A stretch of 64,000 nucleotides of DNA from Glaciimonas sp. (GCA_012927585.1 JABBOY010000036.1:98586-162585); one strand, 5' to 3'. Positions 1 through 11,986 are shown, numbered from the stretch's first letter. The notes: a model not told the origin generated them from the letters alone. Made by a program: numbers and translations.

Positions 1-789
1 CGGCAGGCCCAGCACGTCTTCGGTCTGCGATTCGAACGGCAGCCGATCCATATGATCTTCCAGTACCCCGCGACGCACCAGGTGTACGATCAGTTTCAGC
101 CGCATCTTGCGGCGCACCGCAGTCTCGCCAAAGATCGTCTTGATGTTCAGCAAGCCGAGGCCGCGCACTTCCAGCAAGTTTTGCAGCAATTTGGGGCAAC
201 GGCCTTCAATCATGTTCGGCGCGATGCGTGAAAATTCGACGGCGTCGTCCGCCACCAAGCCGTGGCTGCGCGAGATCAGTTCCAGTCCCAGTTCGCTTTT
301 GCCGAGTCCCGACTCGCCGGTAATGAGCACCCCGACTCCCAGCACATCCATGAATACGCCGTGCATCGTGATGTGTTGCGCGAGCTTTTTGGACAAATAA
401 ACCCGCAGATAATCGATGACCTGCGCGGCCGGCAACGGGGTGGAAAACAATGGGATGTTTTTCTCATCGCAGCCCGCCATGATGTCGATTGGTGTTTCCA
501 GCCCTTGCGCAATGATGAGCGCCGGCGGTTCGCCGGCCATCAGTTCGTGCGTTTGATAGTCGCGCGACTGCACCCTGAGATTTTTGTAATACTCGATTTC
601 CTGATGCCCGAATACTTGAATCCGCCCCGGATGAATCAGGTTCAGATGGCCGACTTGGTCCGCCGCCGAAGCGGCGTCGCCGGATATCAGTCGTTCACTA
701 CCAGAAAAGCCGGCAAACCATCCCAGTTCCAGCGCTTCACGGTTGTCGTCAAACAGTTGCTGAATAGTAAGCGGCGTTGTTGGTGGCAT
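1..789 (-). CDS. hprK: HPr kinase/phosphorylase, partial (runs off the left window edge)
   Basis: Reverse strand from ATG at 789 reads [27 protein letters not shown]..., with P-loop region [17 protein letters not shown]; adjacent to ptsN as is typical. Confidence 0.9.
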   Translation of the reverse strand, partial: MPPTTPLTIQQLFDDNREALELGWFAGFSGSERLISGDAASAADQVGHLNLIHPGRIQVFGHQEIEYYKNLRVQSRDYQTHELMAGEPPALIIAQGLETPIDIMAGCDEKNIPLFSTPLPAAQVIDYLRVYLSKKLAQHITMHGVFMDVLGVGVLITGESGLGKSELGLELISRSHGLVADDAVEFSRIAPNMIEGRCPKLLQNLLEVRGLGLLNIKTIFGETAVRRKMRLKLIVHLVRRGVLEDHMDRLPFESQTEDVLGLP

Positions 790-834
790 AGTCGAATGTG
801 GGTGCTGGTTGGAAAAAGGTAAGTAGCAAAAACC

Positions 835-1317
835 TCAGCGGGACGCGGTAATTTTTTGCTGTTGCGGTTCCCAGGAGACTATGCGTTGGTGTATGGAAGC
901 CATGTCGGTGTCGGTGGTGAGCGCTGCGCGCATCGCATCATCGGAAAACATTTCGGCTATTTCCGACAATATCTCCAGATGCTGCTGCGTCACATGATCT
1001 GGAATCAGCAGGAAAATCAGCAATTTAACCGATTCTCCGTCGGGGGATTCGAAGGGGATTGATTCGGCTAGGCGCACGAACGCGGCCAGCGGTGCTTTCA
1101 AGCCCTTGATGCGGCCATGCGGTACCGCCACGCCATGCCCGAGGCCAGTCGATCCCAGACGTTCCCGCGCGAACAGATTATCGGATACGTTGGAACGCGC
1201 GATACCGCAATTATTTTCAAAAATCAGGCCAACTTGTTCGAAAGCCCTTTTTTTGCTGGAAACTTCAAGGTCGAGTACGACATTGTTCGGTGGCAGTATT
1301 TTTGCGAGATTTGTCAT
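835..1317 (-). CDS. ptsN: PTS IIA-like nitrogen-regulatory protein PtsN
   Basis: MTNLAKILPPNNVVLDLEVSSKKRAFEQ...HGVAVPHGRI...; EIIA-Ntr signature; next to hprK. Confidence 0.92.
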   Translation of the reverse strand: MTNLAKILPPNNVVLDLEVSSKKRAFEQVGLIFENNCGIARSNVSDNLFARERLGSTGLGHGVAVPHGRIKGLKAPLAAFVRLAESIPFESPDGESVKLLIFLLIPDHVTQQHLEILSEIAEMFSDDAMRAALTTDTDMASIHQRIVSWEPQQQKITASR

Positions 1318-1546
1318 GATGCAAATAGTAATGGTGCAATGCACAATCAGTCCATGTGACGGGGATTATATGCTTGTTTGAAGCTTGCGCAATGATGCGC
1401 AACAGATAGTTGTAATTGAGGTTAAATACTTGCTCAATAAAAACAGGAAAAGCACGAAAAACACTATAACGCAATAATTAAATAGCGCTGTATTCCTGTC
1501 TTCAGAGGGGTCATGCTTTTTCGATTAAGGACGTGCGGAAACTCAG

Positions 1547-2176
1547 TTAGTTGAAATTAATACGGCCGAATACGAACAAAACGTCGCCATTGCCCTTGTT
1601 GCTGGAAAGGCGCGGTATGTAGGCGGCCATCAATTTTGCATCCCGGGTGCCGATCGATGCTAACGGCAGGGCAATCGGAAATGGCACGCCGCCCCAGATG
1701 TCCCTGCGGCTGATGACCAGTGCTGTCCAGCCGGCGCCCACCTCCAGTTTGCCAGCGATCGGCCAGATCCACTGGTAAGCGTAGCCGGCCATGAGTTGCG
1801 GATCGTAGTGGGAATCCGAAATCGCCATTCCAAACAAGTATTCTTCATCCCCATTCGGGTTGCGCAGGGTTTTACCGTAGCCCAATCCCCAAGTATTTTC
1901 GTTGAATTCCTTGATGCGTTCAGGCGTGTACGTGTTCCTGCCGTGATACGCGTAGCCGGACAGGAGCAGGCTCGTCTCGCCCTCATCCTTTATTTTTGCG
2001 GTTTTGGCGAGCACCATGTCTCTGGTTTGTTGCCACCAGCCGAGGTTTTTGACGTTTTCAGTTGTGTTGTTTGTCGCCGTGGCGCTGCAGGAGGCGGCTA
2101 GCAGTACGGCAGCAAGGCCGCCACCGCTGACTGCAGCCTTGGCTTGCCTGAGAGAATTTGTTGCGAACCATGTCAT
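1547..2176 (-). CDS. pagP: Lipid A palmitoyltransferase PagP-like outer membrane protein
   Basis: N-terminal signal; GYAYHGRNTYTPERIKEFNENTWGLGYGKTLR... and C-terminal beta strand VLFVFGRINFN, typical of PagP. Confidence 0.8.
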   Translation of the reverse strand: MTWFATNSLRQAKAAVSGGGLAAVLLAASCSATATNNTTENVKNLGWWQQTRDMVLAKTAKIKDEGETSLLLSGYAYHGRNTYTPERIKEFNENTWGLGYGKTLRNPNGDEEYLFGMAISDSHYDPQLMAGYAYQWIWPIAGKLEVGAGWTALVISRRDIWGGVPFPIALPLASIGTRDAKLMAAYIPRLSSNKGNGDVLFVFGRINFN

Positions 2177-2231
2177 TGCGTACTGTCCTCAATTGAGTCG
2201 ATATTTCAATCATTAGACACTAATTCCGGCG

Positions 2232-3083
2232 TCACTGGCGGGCATTGCGCAGGTTCAATGCTTGCGTACCGGTACTGAAGTTGCTGCGCCAGGGGTTGAT
2301 GTCGAGTCCGCCGCGGCGCGTGTAACGGGCATATACCGCCAGTTTTTGCGGTTGGCAATGGCGCAAAATGTCGGTAAAAATCCGCTCAACGCATTGTTCA
2401 TGAAATTCATTATGGGTGCGAAATCCGATCAAATATCGCAGTAAACCTTCTTCATCGATTGGCGCGCCACAATAACGTATCTGCACGCTGCCCCAGTCCG
2501 GTTGCCCGGTTACCAGACAATTCGATTTTAGCAGGTGCGACACCAGCGTTTGTTGCACCGGCGCTGTGCCAGGCATGGTTTTGAGTAGTGCAGGATTGGG
2601 AGCGTAATCGCTGACGTCAATATCCAGCCGATCCAGCAACTGGCCTTCCAGTTCGCCTAATTTCAGCGACCCGAAAGATTCCGGCAGGGTCAGTGCAACC
2701 TGTACCGGCGCGCCGAATCCTGCCGACAGGTCGGTATGCAGCAAATGCAGCAACGCATCGGTGCCAGCCAGCCGGGTCTGGTTGAAAGAATTCAGATACA
2801 ACTTGAAGGATTTGGATTCGATGATGTTGGGCGAATCGGCGGGGACCGTGATGGTGGCAATCGCCACTTGCGGTTTGCCGCGCAGATTCAGCCAGGACAA
2901 TTCATAAGCATTCCAGATATCCAGGCCGAAAAAGGGTAGGGTGGCCACTTCCAGTCCCAGTCCTAGTTCATCTCTTTTACCCTGGCGGGCGATGGGAAAC
3001 AGCAGAGCCGGTGCGTATTCGGCCTGGTAGCTGGCGGGTTTGCCCAGCGGTGATTGATCCGGCGTGGAAGGCGTGTGCATCAA
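2232..3083 (-). CDS. queF: NADPH-dependent 7-cyano-7-deazaguanine reductase
   Basis: [16 protein letters not shown] and [15 protein letters not shown] motifs of the long QueF type. Confidence 0.93.
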   Translation of the reverse strand: MMHTPSTPDQSPLGKPASYQAEYAPALLFPIARQGKRDELGLGLEVATLPFFGLDIWNAYELSWLNLRGKPQVAIATITVPADSPNIIESKSFKLYLNSFNQTRLAGTDALLHLLHTDLSAGFGAPVQVALTLPESFGSLKLGELEGQLLDRLDIDVSDYAPNPALLKTMPGTAPVQQTLVSHLLKSNCLVTGQPDWGSVQIRYCGAPIDEEGLLRYLIGFRTHNEFHEQCVERIFTDILRHCQPQKLAVYARYTRRGGLDINPWRSNFSTGTQALNLRNARQ

Positions 3084-3096
3084 TGCTTATCCTGAA

Positions 3097-4632
3097 TTAT
3101 CCTAAAAACAACTTGTACACCGGATTTTCGCTCTCGTCCCAATGACGGTAGCCGACGGTGTTCAAAAAGGCGCGAAAGTCTTTCATTTCCTTCTTCGGCA
3201 CTTGCAAACCGACCAGAATGCGGCCGTAATCGGCACCGTGGTTACGGTAGTGGAATAAACTGATATTCCAGTTCGGCGCCATGCAGGACAGGAACCGGCA
3301 TAGTGCGCCGGGCCGCTCGGGGAACTCGAAGCGGTACAACAGTTCGTTTTGCGCCAACACACTTTTGCCGCCGACCAGATGGCGAATATGCAGTTTGCCG
3401 AGTTCGTCATCGGTCAAATCGAGTGTTTTGAAACCGTGTTTTTCAAAATTTTTGGCAATCTTGCCGGCTTCATCGCGATTCGCTATCTGGATGCCGACAA
3501 AGATGTGCGCTTCTTGCTCGCCGCTGATGCGGTAGTTGAATTCGGTCACATTGCGCGGCCCGATCAGTTCGCAAAAACGCTTGAAGCTGCCGCGTTCTTC
3601 AGGCAATGTGACGGCGAATATTGCTTCGCGGGCTTCACCGACTTCGGCCCGTTCGGCGACGAAGCGCAAGCGGTCGAAATTCATGTTGGCGCCACAGGCG
3701 ATGGTCACCAGAGTTTCATTTTTGAGCGGTTTTTTGTCAGCCTTGGCGCGCTCGACATACGCTTTCGCACCCGCCACCGCCAATGCGCCGGCCGGTTCCA
3801 GAATGCTGCGGGTGTCCTGAAATACATCCTTGATCGCGGCGCAGATGGCGTCGGTATCGACCAGGATCACCTCGTCTACATATTGCTTGGCAAGGCGGAA
3901 AGTCTCTTCGCCGACCAGTTTGACCGCGGTGCCGTCGGAAAACAGGCCGACATCCGGCAGCGTGATGCGTTTGCCCGCTTTCAGACTGCGTGCCATGGCG
4001 TCGGAATCGGTACTCTGGACCCCGATAATTTTGATGTCGGGCCGGACCTGCTTGACATACGCGGCCACGCCGGCAATCAGGCCGCCGCCACCGATGGCCA
4101 CGAAAATGGCGTGGATCGGGCCGGAATGCTGGCGCAGGATTTCCATCCCGATGGTGCCCGCGCCGGCGATCACATAGGGGTCGTCGAACGGGTGAACAAA
4201 AGTCAGCTTGTGCTTTTTTTCCAACGTCAGCGCATGGTCATACGCATCGGTGAAGGATTCGCCGAACAGCACGGTTTCAACCAGTGCGCCGCCGTGCGCC
4301 TTGACTGCATCGACCTTGACCGGCGGCGTGGTGGTCGGCATCACGATCATCGCCTTGCAACCCAGCTTGGCCGCAGCCAGCGCTACGCCTTGCGCATGGT
4401 TGCCGGCCGAGGCGCAAATCACACCGCGTTTTAGTTGCTCCGGCGTTAAGTGCGCCATTTTGTTGTAAGCGCCGCGCAGCTTGAAGCTGAACACGCTTTG
4501 CATGTCTTCGCGCTTGAAATAAATAATGTTGCCCATGCGCTCAGACAGAGTAGGCGCGAATTCCAGTGGGGTTTCAAAGGCCACGTCATAGACGCGGGCA
4601 GTCAGGATTTTCTTCAGGTAGTCGGTATTCAT
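3097..4632 (-). CDS. ilvA: Threonine dehydratase (ammonia-lyase), biosynthetic
   Basis: MNTDYLKKILTARVYDVAFETPLEFAPTLSERMGNIIYFKREDMQSVFSFKLRGAYNKM; two C-terminal ACT-like regulatory domains. Start moved downstream from ORF-track start 4824. Confidence 0.93.
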   Translation of the reverse strand: MNTDYLKKILTARVYDVAFETPLEFAPTLSERMGNIIYFKREDMQSVFSFKLRGAYNKMAHLTPEQLKRGVICASAGNHAQGVALAAAKLGCKAMIVMPTTTPPVKVDAVKAHGGALVETVLFGESFTDAYDHALTLEKKHKLTFVHPFDDPYVIAGAGTIGMEILRQHSGPIHAIFVAIGGGGLIAGVAAYVKQVRPDIKIIGVQSTDSDAMARSLKAGKRITLPDVGLFSDGTAVKLVGEETFRLAKQYVDEVILVDTDAICAAIKDVFQDTRSILEPAGALAVAGAKAYVERAKADKKPLKNETLVTIACGANMNFDRLRFVAERAEVGEAREAIFAVTLPEERGSFKRFCELIGPRNVTEFNYRISGEQEAHIFVGIQIANRDEAGKIAKNFEKHGFKTLDLTDDELGKLHIRHLVGGKSVLAQNELLYRFEFPERPGALCRFLSCMAPNWNISLFHYRNHGADYGRILVGLQVPKKEMKDFRAFLNTVGYRHWDESENPVYKLFLG

Positions 4633-4832
4633 TATGGTCGGGTGGCGTCGATGTGGGTGCGGCATCATCCGGTTCGCAATCCGGCCCGAACATGGCTGAT
4701 GGCCGGGCGGGTGCGCAGTTGGCGTCGGCGCGGTTGTGCGCCAAGCCACAACATGGATGTAAAAATGCCAAAGGGTCATTGCTGGACGCTTATTATAATG
4801 GACGCTTTTTACGTGACCGTCCAAAGTCTTTC

Positions 4833-5324
4833 ATGATTGAATCTGCAATCCATTGGTTACTCGGCGTTCTGGCGCTACCGAAAATCGGGCTGACATCGGT
4901 TTTTGTGGTCGCTTTTGTCGCTGCAACTTTGCTGCCGTTGGGCTCGGAACCGCTGATTTTTGCGGTAATCAAGGCCGATACTGCGCTGTTCTGGCAAGTC
5001 ATTCTGGTGGCTACTGCTGGCAACACGCTCGGCGGCATGGTCAATTACTGGATCGGCTATGGCGCCAAGAGCGTATTTGCAAAAGAGCGGGAAAGCCGCT
5101 GGTTCGGCTGGCTGCGTCGGTTCGGCGCCAAAACGATGTTGCTGGCCTGGTTGCCCGGTGTGGGCGATCCGATCTGCACCCTGGGCGGTTGGCTGCGCTT
5201 GCCGTTTTGGCCTTGCGTTGCGTACATGGCCTTGGGCAAATTCTGCCGCTACATCATTGTGACCTGGCTGCTGCTCAGTGTGCCCAATGGCGTGTGGCAG
5301 AAAATCGCACTCTGGCTAGCCTAG
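4833..5324 (+). CDS. YqaA/DedA-family (SNARE-associated-like) membrane protein
   Basis: MIESAIHWLLGVLALPKIGLTSVFVVAFVAATLLPLGSEPLIFAVI...; hydrophobic, YqaA-like LPGVGDPICTLGGWLRLPFWPC. Confidence 0.8.
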   Translation: MIESAIHWLLGVLALPKIGLTSVFVVAFVAATLLPLGSEPLIFAVIKADTALFWQVILVATAGNTLGGMVNYWIGYGAKSVFAKERESRWFGWLRRFGAKTMLLAWLPGVGDPICTLGGWLRLPFWPCVAYMALGKFCRYIIVTWLLLSVPNGVWQKIALWLA

Positions 5325-5544
5325 TAGTAATTTATATACAGCATAATGTATAAAATTTATACGCTTGCATTGTATGCGGTAACTGCCATGTTTTAATGCA
5401 TACTCCACTTATAAATAGATTATGTAGCGGCCCGGTTCATACGCCGGGCAAGCCGCATTAAGGCGTATGAAGCGTAAGGCTGTTGCGGCATGGTGCGGCG
5501 CGATACGCTAAAATGCTTTTTTAGTGTCAGTCCCACACCACGCC

Positions 5545-8500
5545 ATGAACGCCCCAGCACAATTCCAAGCTTTGCTCTCAGACGCGCCCACCGGCTCCGG
5601 CGCGGCGCCGACCCGTTTGCGCGAAATTCCGTATAACTACACCTCGTTTTCCGACCGCGAAATCGTCATCCGCTTGCTCGGCGAGGAAGCTTGGAAACTG
5701 CTCGATACGCTACGCGGCGCGCGCCAAACCGGCCGTTCCGCCAGGATGCTGTACGAAGTCTTGGGCGACATCTGGGTGGTGCAGCGCAATCCCTATCTGC
5801 AAGACGATATGCTGGATAACCCCAAGCGGCGTCAGAGTTTGATCGATGCGCTGAACCATCGTTTGGCCGAAGTCGAGCGCCGCCGCGTTACCACTGACTT
5901 GGCCGATGCTGGCGACGCCGAGGCGGTCAAGCGCAGCGCCAGCGTGGAAGCGCTGCTGAAAGCGGCGCGCCAGGCTGTGGCCGATTTTGCCGAGGATTTC
6001 CATCGCACTTACGACTTGCGCAAGCGCGCCACCAAAGAGCTGCGGCGCTATACCGAGAAAGACAATATCAAGTTCGACGGTTTGAGCCGGGTGTCGCATG
6101 TGACCGACGCCACCGACTGGCGCGTCGAATATCCATTCGTGGTGCTTACGCCCGACACAGAGGACGAAATAGCCGGTCTGGTCAAAGCCTGCATTGTGCT
6201 TGGCCTGACCATTATTCCGCGCGGCGGCGGCACCGGTTATACCGGCGGCGCAATTCCGCTGACGCCTTTTTCGGCCGTCATCAATACCGAAAAACTGGAG
6301 CAATTGGGCGCGGTTGAAATGCTTACGCTGCCCGGTGTGGATCGCGAATACGCAACCATTTATTCCGGCGCGGGGGTAGTTACCAAACGCGTTTCGGACG
6401 CCGCAGAGCAAGCCGGTTTCGTGTTTGCGGTCGATCCGACTTCGGCTGAAGCGTCCTGCATCGGCGGCAATGTTGCGATGAATGCCGGCGGCAAGAAGGC
6501 GGTGTTGTGGGGTACGGCGCTGGATAACCTGGCCTCGTGGCGCATGGTTGACCCGAATGGCGACTGGCTCGAAGTCACGCGTATCGAACACAATCTGGGC
6601 AAGATTCACGATCAACCCGTAGCGAAATTCAAGCTTGAATGGTCGCATCCAGCCGCCAAAGGTGGGCGCAGCACACCGTTCAAAACCGAAATGCTGGAGA
6701 TTGAGGGCCGCAAATTTCGCAAGGAAGGTTTGGGCAAGGATGTGACCGACAAATTCCTGTCGGGTTTGCCGGGCGTTCAGAAAGAAGGCTGCGATGGATT
6801 GATTACCTCGGCGTGCTGGATTTTGCACAAAATGCCGAAATTCGCCCGTACCGTGTGCCTGGAGTTTTTCGGTCAGGCCAGCGACGCCATTCCGAGCATC
6901 GTCGAAATCAAAGATTACCTGGATGCCGAAACCAAAAAGGGCGGTGCAGTATTGGCTGGCCTGGAACATCTGGACGAGCGCTATTTGCGTGCGGTTGGCT
7001 ACGCCACCAAATCCAAACGCGGCGTATTGCCGAAAATGGCTTTGTTCGGCGACATCGTAGGCGACGACGAAAATGCGGTCGCGCAAGCGGCCTCGGAAGT
7101 GGTGCGCATCGCCAACACCCGCGTCGGCGAAGGTTTCGTTGCGGTGTCGCCAGAGGCGCGCAAGAAATTCTGGCTCGACCGCGCCCGCACCGCAGCCATC
7201 TCCAAGCATACCAACGCCTTCAAGATCAATGAAGACGTGGTGATTCCGCTGGACCGGATGGGCGAATACACGAATGGTATCGAGCATATCAATATCGAAC
7301 TGTCGATTCGCAACAAGCTGCAATTGATCGATGCCTTGCGCAGTTTCTTCGTTGCCGGCAATCTGCCGGTCGGCAAGAGTGAGGATGCCGAGGGGGACGA
7401 TATTCCCGATGCGGAAATGCTGGAAGACCGCGCCCATCAGGCTACTGAATTGCTCGATCTGGCCCATGCTCGCTGGACTTATCTGCTGACGCATATCGAC
7501 CAGCCGCTGGCGCAATCAAGAGATATTCTGCTTGCGCCCGGCCTGGAAAAATTGGCCCCCGTGTTTGCGCAACGTTTAATTGCGCAACCGGATGCACTGG
7601 TATTCCATCTGCTGCAAGACCGCACCGTGCGCGTGTCCTGGAAGCAGGAAGTGCGCGCCGCGCTGCGCCAGATATTTAGCGGCGCTGCCTTCAAATTGAT
7701 CCTCGATGAATGCACCGCAATCCATCAGCGCGTGTTGCGCGGCCGCGTGTTCGTAGCGCTGCACATGCACGCCGGCGACGGCAATGTGCATACCAATATC
7801 CCGGTCAATTCCGACGATTACCAGATGTTGCAAGATGCCCACGCGGCAGTGGGCCGCATCATGGCGCTGGCGCGTGCGCTGGGCGGTGTTATTTCCGGCG
7901 AACACGGCATCGGCATCACCAAGATCGAATACCTGACCGAAACTGAAATCGATGCATTCCGCGATTACAAACAGCGCGTCGACCCGGAAGGCCGCTTCAA
8001 CAAGGGCAAGTTGCTGGCCGGTGCCGATCTGCGCAACGCTTACACGCCGTCGTTCGGCCTGATGGGCCACGAATCGCTGATCATGCAGCAAAGCGATATC
8101 GGCGCGATTTCCAATAGCATCAAGGATTGCCTGCGCTGCGGCAAGTGCAAACCGGTCTGCGCCACCCATGTGCCGCGCGCGAATTTGTTGTACTCCCCGC
8201 GCAACAAGATTCTGGCGACTTCGCTGCTGGTGGAAGCCTTCCTGTACGAAGAGCAAACCCGGCGCGGCATCTCGATCAAGCACTGGGATGAGTTTTCCGA
8301 TGTGGCCGACCATTGCACGGTGTGCCACAAGTGCGTAACGCCATGCCCGGTCGATATCGATTTCGGCGAAGTGTCGATGAACATGCGCAATCTGCTGCGC
8401 AAGATGGGACAGAAGAAGTTCAATCCCGGCACCGCTGCCTCGATGTTCTTCCTCAACGCCACCGATCCGGCCACCATCAACGCTACCCGGCAAGTGATGA

Positions 8501-9540
8501 TCGGCTGGGGTTACCAGGCGCAGCGCCTGGGCCACGACATTTTGAAAAAGTTCGCCAAGAAGCAAACCAAAGCGCCACCGGCCAGTGTCGGCAAGCCGGC
8601 GGTCAGGGAGCAAGTAATTCACTTCATCAACAAGAAGATGCCCGGCAACCTGCCCAAAAAAACCGCGCGCGCGCTGCTCGATATCGAAGACGACAAAATC
8701 GTGCCGATCATCCGCGACCCGCAAACCACCACGGCGGATACCGAAGCGGTGTTCTACTTCCCTGGTTGCGGCTCGGAACGGCTGTTCTCGCAAGTCGGCC
8801 TGGCTACCCAAGCAATGTTGTGGCACGTCGGCGTGCAGACCGTATTGCCGCCGGGTTATCTGTGCTGCGGCTATCCGCAACGCGGCAACGGCGAGTATGA
8901 CAAGGCTGAAAAAATGATGACCAGCAATCGTGTGCTGTTTCATCGTATGGCCAATACGCTCAATTACCTCGATATCAAGACCGTGATCGTGTCGTGCGGC
9001 ACTTGCTTTGACCAACTGGCGACCTATGAATTCGACAAGATATTCCCCGGTTGCCGGATCATCGACATCCACGAATACTTGCTGGAGAAAAGCGTCAGAC
9101 TGGAAGGCGTGGCCGGTACCCGTTACATGTATCACGAGCCGTGCCACAACCCGATGAAGCTGCAAGATTCGGGTAAGACCATCAATGCCTTGATCAGCAC
9201 CGTGGACAACGTCAAGATCGAGAAAAACGATCGTTGCTGCGGCGAATCCGGCACGCTGGCGGTCAGCCGCCCGGACATCGCGACCCAGATTCGTTTCCGC
9301 AAGGAAGAAGAGATGGTCAAGGGCGCCGACAAGCTGCGCGCCGACGGTTTTACCGGCGAAGTCAAGATCCTGACCAGTTGCCCGTCCTGCCTGCAAGGGT
9401 TAAAGCGCTACGACGACGATAGCGATACCGATGCCGACTACATCGTGATCGAACTGGCCAGACATTTGCTGGGCCGGAACTGGCTGCCTGAATACGTCGC
9501 CCGCGCTAATGCAGGCGGTATCGAGCGCGTATTAGTATAA
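5545..9540 (+). CDS. FAD-binding oxidase / Fe-S (GlpC-like CCG) oxidoreductase fusion, DUF3683-type, about 1331 aa
   Basis: FAD-binding [18 protein letters not shown]-like cap, CxxCxxCxxxC ferredoxin motifs ([23 protein letters not shown]), CCG motifs ([24 protein letters not shown]). Confidence 0.9.
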   Translation: MNAPAQFQALLSDAPTGSGAAPTRLREIPYNYTSFSDREIVIRLLGEEAWKLLDTLRGARQTGRSARMLYEVLGDIWVVQRNPYLQDDMLDNPKRRQSLIDALNHRLAEVERRRVTTDLADAGDAEAVKRSASVEALLKAARQAVADFAEDFHRTYDLRKRATKELRRYTEKDNIKFDGLSRVSHVTDATDWRVEYPFVVLTPDTEDEIAGLVKACIVLGLTIIPRGGGTGYTGGAIPLTPFSAVINTEKLEQLGAVEMLTLPGVDREYATIYSGAGVVTKRVSDAAEQAGFVFAVDPTSAEASCIGGNVAMNAGGKKAVLWGTALDNLASWRMVDPNGDWLEVTRIEHNLGKIHDQPVAKFKLEWSHPAAKGGRSTPFKTEMLEIEGRKFRKEGLGKDVTDKFLSGLPGVQKEGCDGLITSACWILHKMPKFARTVCLEFFGQASDAIPSIVEIKDYLDAETKKGGAVLAGLEHLDERYLRAVGYATKSKRGVLPKMALFGDIVGDDENAVAQAASEVVRIANTRVGEGFVAVSPEARKKFWLDRARTAAISKHTNAFKINEDVVIPLDRMGEYTNGIEHINIELSIRNKLQLIDALRSFFVAGNLPVGKSEDAEGDDIPDAEMLEDRAHQATELLDLAHARWTYLLTHIDQPLAQSRDILLAPGLEKLAPVFAQRLIAQPDALVFHLLQDRTVRVSWKQEVRAALRQIFSGAAFKLILDECTAIHQRVLRGRVFVALHMHAGDGNVHTNIPVNSDDYQMLQDAHAAVGRIMALARALGGVISGEHGIGITKIEYLTETEIDAFRDYKQRVDPEGRFNKGKLLAGADLRNAYTPSFGLMGHESLIMQQSDIGAISNSIKDCLRCGKCKPVCATHVPRANLLYSPRNKILATSLLVEAFLYEEQTRRGISIKHWDEFSDVADHCTVCHKCVTPCPVDIDFGEVSMNMRNLLRKMGQKKFNPGTAASMFFLNATDPATINATRQVMIGWGYQAQRLGHDILKKFAKKQTKAPPASVGKPAVREQVIHFINKKMPGNLPKKTARALLDIEDDKIVPIIRDPQTTTADTEAVFYFPGCGSERLFSQVGLATQAMLWHVGVQTVLPPGYLCCGYPQRGNGEYDKAEKMMTSNRVLFHRMANTLNYLDIKTVIVSCGTCFDQLATYEFDKIFPGCRIIDIHEYLLEKSVRLEGVAGTRYMYHEPCHNPMKLQDSGKTINALISTVDNVKIEKNDRCCGESGTLAVSRPDIATQIRFRKEEEMVKGADKLRADGFTGEVKILTSCPSCLQGLKRYDDDSDTDADYIVIELARHLLGRNWLPEYVARANAGGIERVLV

Positions 9541-9567
9541 GAAGCAGTATAAGGACCGGATTGGACG

Positions 9568-9999
9568 ATGCAGATCGATTGTGAATTATGTTCTTTGCAG
9601 GGCGGCGAAGTCGTGCATGTGACTGCCCACTGGCATGTAGTGCTGGTGGATGACGCCGGCTATCCCGGTTTTTGCCGTGTAATCTGGAACGGTCATGTGC
9701 AGGAAATGACAGATCTTTCGCTGGCAGAGCGCAATGCGCTGATGGCGGCAGTGTGGCAAGTCGAGGCTGCGGTGCGCGACGTGATGCAGCCGCACAAGAT
9801 CAATCTGGCTAGCCTGGGCAACATGGTGCCGCATGTGCACTGGCATGTGATCCCGCGTTTTGAGGACGATGCGCAATTTCCCGCCCCGGTCTGGGCCCAG
9901 GCGCAACGTGCAACAGCACCCGAAGTTTTGGCACGGCGCAGAGACTTGCTGCCAACTTTGCGCACCGCGATTCGCGCCCGAATGGCTTCCCTTATTTAA
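9568..9999 (+). CDS. HIT family protein
   Basis: HVHWHVIPRF histidine-triad motif. Confidence 0.9.
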   Translation: MQIDCELCSLQGGEVVHVTAHWHVVLVDDAGYPGFCRVIWNGHVQEMTDLSLAERNALMAAVWQVEAAVRDVMQPHKINLASLGNMVPHVHWHVIPRFEDDAQFPAPVWAQAQRATAPEVLARRRDLLPTLRTAIRARMASLI

Positions 10000-10017
10000 C
10001 TAAACTGGACAATCATC

Positions 10018-10455
10018 ATGACTGGATCGAAACAGACCGCGCCAACCCCCATTCCGACCGATTTGACCGTGCGCAAGCAATCAAAGGTAGTGGAAATCAC
10101 TTTTAACGATGGCGCTGCTTTCGTGCTGCCGTTCGAATTGCTGCGTGTGTACTCGCCTTCGGCTGAAGTGCGCGGCCACGGCCCGGGGCAGGAAGTGCTG
10201 CAAACCGGCAAACGCGAGGTGGAATTGACGGCGCTGGAACCGGTCGGCAACTATGCGGTGCAGCCGCATTTTTCCGATGGACACAATACCGGCATCTTCG
10301 CCTGGGATTATCTGTATTGGCTGGGCGCCAACCAAACTGATCTATGGGCTGAGTACCTGGCGCGCCTGGAAGCTGCCGGCTATAGCGCCGATACCGGACG
10401 CACGACGCCAATGACCGCCGCCTCCGACGCTCACGCGTGCGGCCATAAGCATTAA
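10018..10455 (+). CDS. DUF971 (gamma-butyrobetaine-hydroxylase-like N-terminal) protein
   Basis: LPFELLRVYSPSAEVRGHGPGQEVLQTGKREVELTALEPVGNYAVQPHFSDGHNTGIFAWDYLYWLG. Confidence 0.9.
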   Translation: MTGSKQTAPTPIPTDLTVRKQSKVVEITFNDGAAFVLPFELLRVYSPSAEVRGHGPGQEVLQTGKREVELTALEPVGNYAVQPHFSDGHNTGIFAWDYLYWLGANQTDLWAEYLARLEAAGYSADTGRTTPMTAASDAHACGHKH

Positions 10456-10568
10456 AGAGCCAAAAAAACGCCACAGTAGTAAACGCCGCCTGGAAAAGCT
10501 GTACCCAGCGGCGCAGGGAAAAGTATTTTCAGACCAAGCGATTGAGCCGGATAGACGTCCATAAAAAT

Positions 10569-10598
10569 GCATCAAGCCGAGCGCTGATGCGTTTTTTT
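10569..10598 (+). terminator. Candidate Rho-independent terminator
   Basis: GCATCA...TGATGC stem followed by T7 run, about 110 bp after the DUF971 stop. Confidence 0.5.
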
Positions 10599-10885
10599 AC
10601 TCAGCGTTCTATCGTTGCTTGACATCCGGTCATTAAAAAGTCAAGCCACTGGTCACCCAAAAATCGCTTTCCGACATCGCCGCCGGCCGTTCTGCGCATT
10701 CAATCCTGGGTGGCAGGTTGCTAGAAAGTACTTCAAAATAGATCGCCTGTGTACGCCAGCGTACAGACCCGGGAGAACGCACTCTGGATAATTGTTTTCA
10801 TGGAAAACAGTTTTATCCTGGCTTGCGGAGTACGTTGAAACAGGTTGGCACGCACATGCAACACCACTTATAAAAAGGAAAAATC

Positions 10886-11032
10886 ATGCTCTATACAATT
10901 GCTGTCGTTTTGATTATTTTGTGGCTGCTTGGTCTCGTCACATCTACCACCATTGGTGGCTTCATTCATATTCTATTGGTGGTAGCCGTGATCATGATAT
11001 TGCTGCGCCTCATCAAAGGGCGCGGTCTTTAG
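10886..11032 (+). CDS. Small lmo0937-family membrane protein (48 aa; not in the ORF track)
   Basis: AAAGGA SD then MLYTIAVVLIILWLLGLVTSTTIGGFIHILLVVAVIMILLRLIKGRGL*. Confidence 0.85.
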   Translation: MLYTIAVVLIILWLLGLVTSTTIGGFIHILLVVAVIMILLRLIKGRGL

Positions 11033-11356
11033 CAATGATTGAAGCCTGTCTTCCCGATGGGTTTCAATCTCCGCCGCAGGGCGTCAATATGCGCAGCACA
11101 TGCGCCGTATATTGCCGTGCAATGTGGCCATGTCGAGTGCCATGGATGTATATACTGTGAATGGTATTTTTTAACATTCAATGTATACATGCGGAAAGTA
11201 TTGCTTTTAACGATATACTCCACGAAATTTTCGTTACTTTTGTGTCTTTCGTGGGCAATTCGTGCATCAAATATGCGGTTCCCAAAGGCACAGGAGCAGG
11301 CGCGTTAACTAGCGCCGACCTGTGATTAGGCGCACCAGCGGTATGCCACTGCAAGC

Positions 11357-11578
11357 TTAATGCTTTGGCTTGACTTGGTTGCCGATCACGCCGCCAACTG
11401 CTGCACCACCTACCGTCCCGACTGCGCTGCCGCCAGTCAAAACAGCCCCCAGAACTGCGCCCGCACCGGCACCGACTGCCGTATTTTTATCTTGCCTCGA
11501 CATGCCGGAACAAGCCGTCAAGGTAAACACGAGAGCGATTGCCGCCGTATTTATTGCTAACTTTTTGGTCAGTTTCAT
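11357..11578 (-). CDS. Glycine-zipper lipoprotein, OsmB-like
   Basis: MKLTKKLAINTAAIALVFTLTACSG lipobox; GAGAGAVLGAVLTGGSAVGTVGGAAVGGVIG glycine zipper. Confidence 0.85.
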   Translation of the reverse strand: MKLTKKLAINTAAIALVFTLTACSGMSRQDKNTAVGAGAGAVLGAVLTGGSAVGTVGGAAVGGVIGNQVKPKH

Positions 11579-11674
11579 GTTGAACTCCCTCGGTTAAACC
11601 ATTTAGGATCAAAAACAGGATGGCAGTACCTGGTACAGCCATCCGTGGCCTGGCGTTGCGTGCCGGCCGAGTGA

Positions 11675-11986
11675 TTACTTCAGACGCATATCGTTCTTGA
11701 CTGATTTCACGCCTTTGACTGCACTCGTTATCTTCACGGCTGTGGTGGCGTTGTCTTGGGAGCTCACAAAGCCGCTCAGTTGAACTGTTCCCTTAAAAGT
11801 TTCAACATTGATTTCAGTTACCTTCAGGGACGGTTCATTAAGGATTGCTGCCTTGACGTTGGTCGTGATTACAGTGTCATCGACATATTGACCGGTGCTT
11901 TCTTGTTTTGCGGTAGAGGCGCAGCCGACCACAGTGGTCAACATCAGCGCGGCGATTAGCGTGGATACAATTTTAAGGTTTTTCAT
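11675..11986 (-). CDS. BON-domain lipoprotein/periplasmic protein
   Basis: MKNLKIVSTLIAALMLTTVVGCAS...; DDTVITTNVKAAILNEPSLKVTEINVETFKGTVQLSGFVSS. Confidence 0.9.
   Translation of the reverse strand: MKNLKIVSTLIAALMLTTVVGCASTAKQESTGQYVDDTVITTNVKAAILNEPSLKVTEINVETFKGTVQLSGFVSSQDNATTAVKITSAVKGVKSVKNDMRLK

Noticed and set aside
3349-4434. 361-aa plus-strand ORF antisense to ilvA
   Set aside because: Fully antisense to a clear ilvA; composition is a mirror of codon bias in GC-rich DNA with no recognisable domain.
5710-9396. Long minus-strand ORFs (601 and 606 aa) antisense to the DUF3683 oxidoreductase
   Set aside because: Antisense artefacts; the plus-strand protein has unmistakable FAD and Fe-S motifs across the entire interval.
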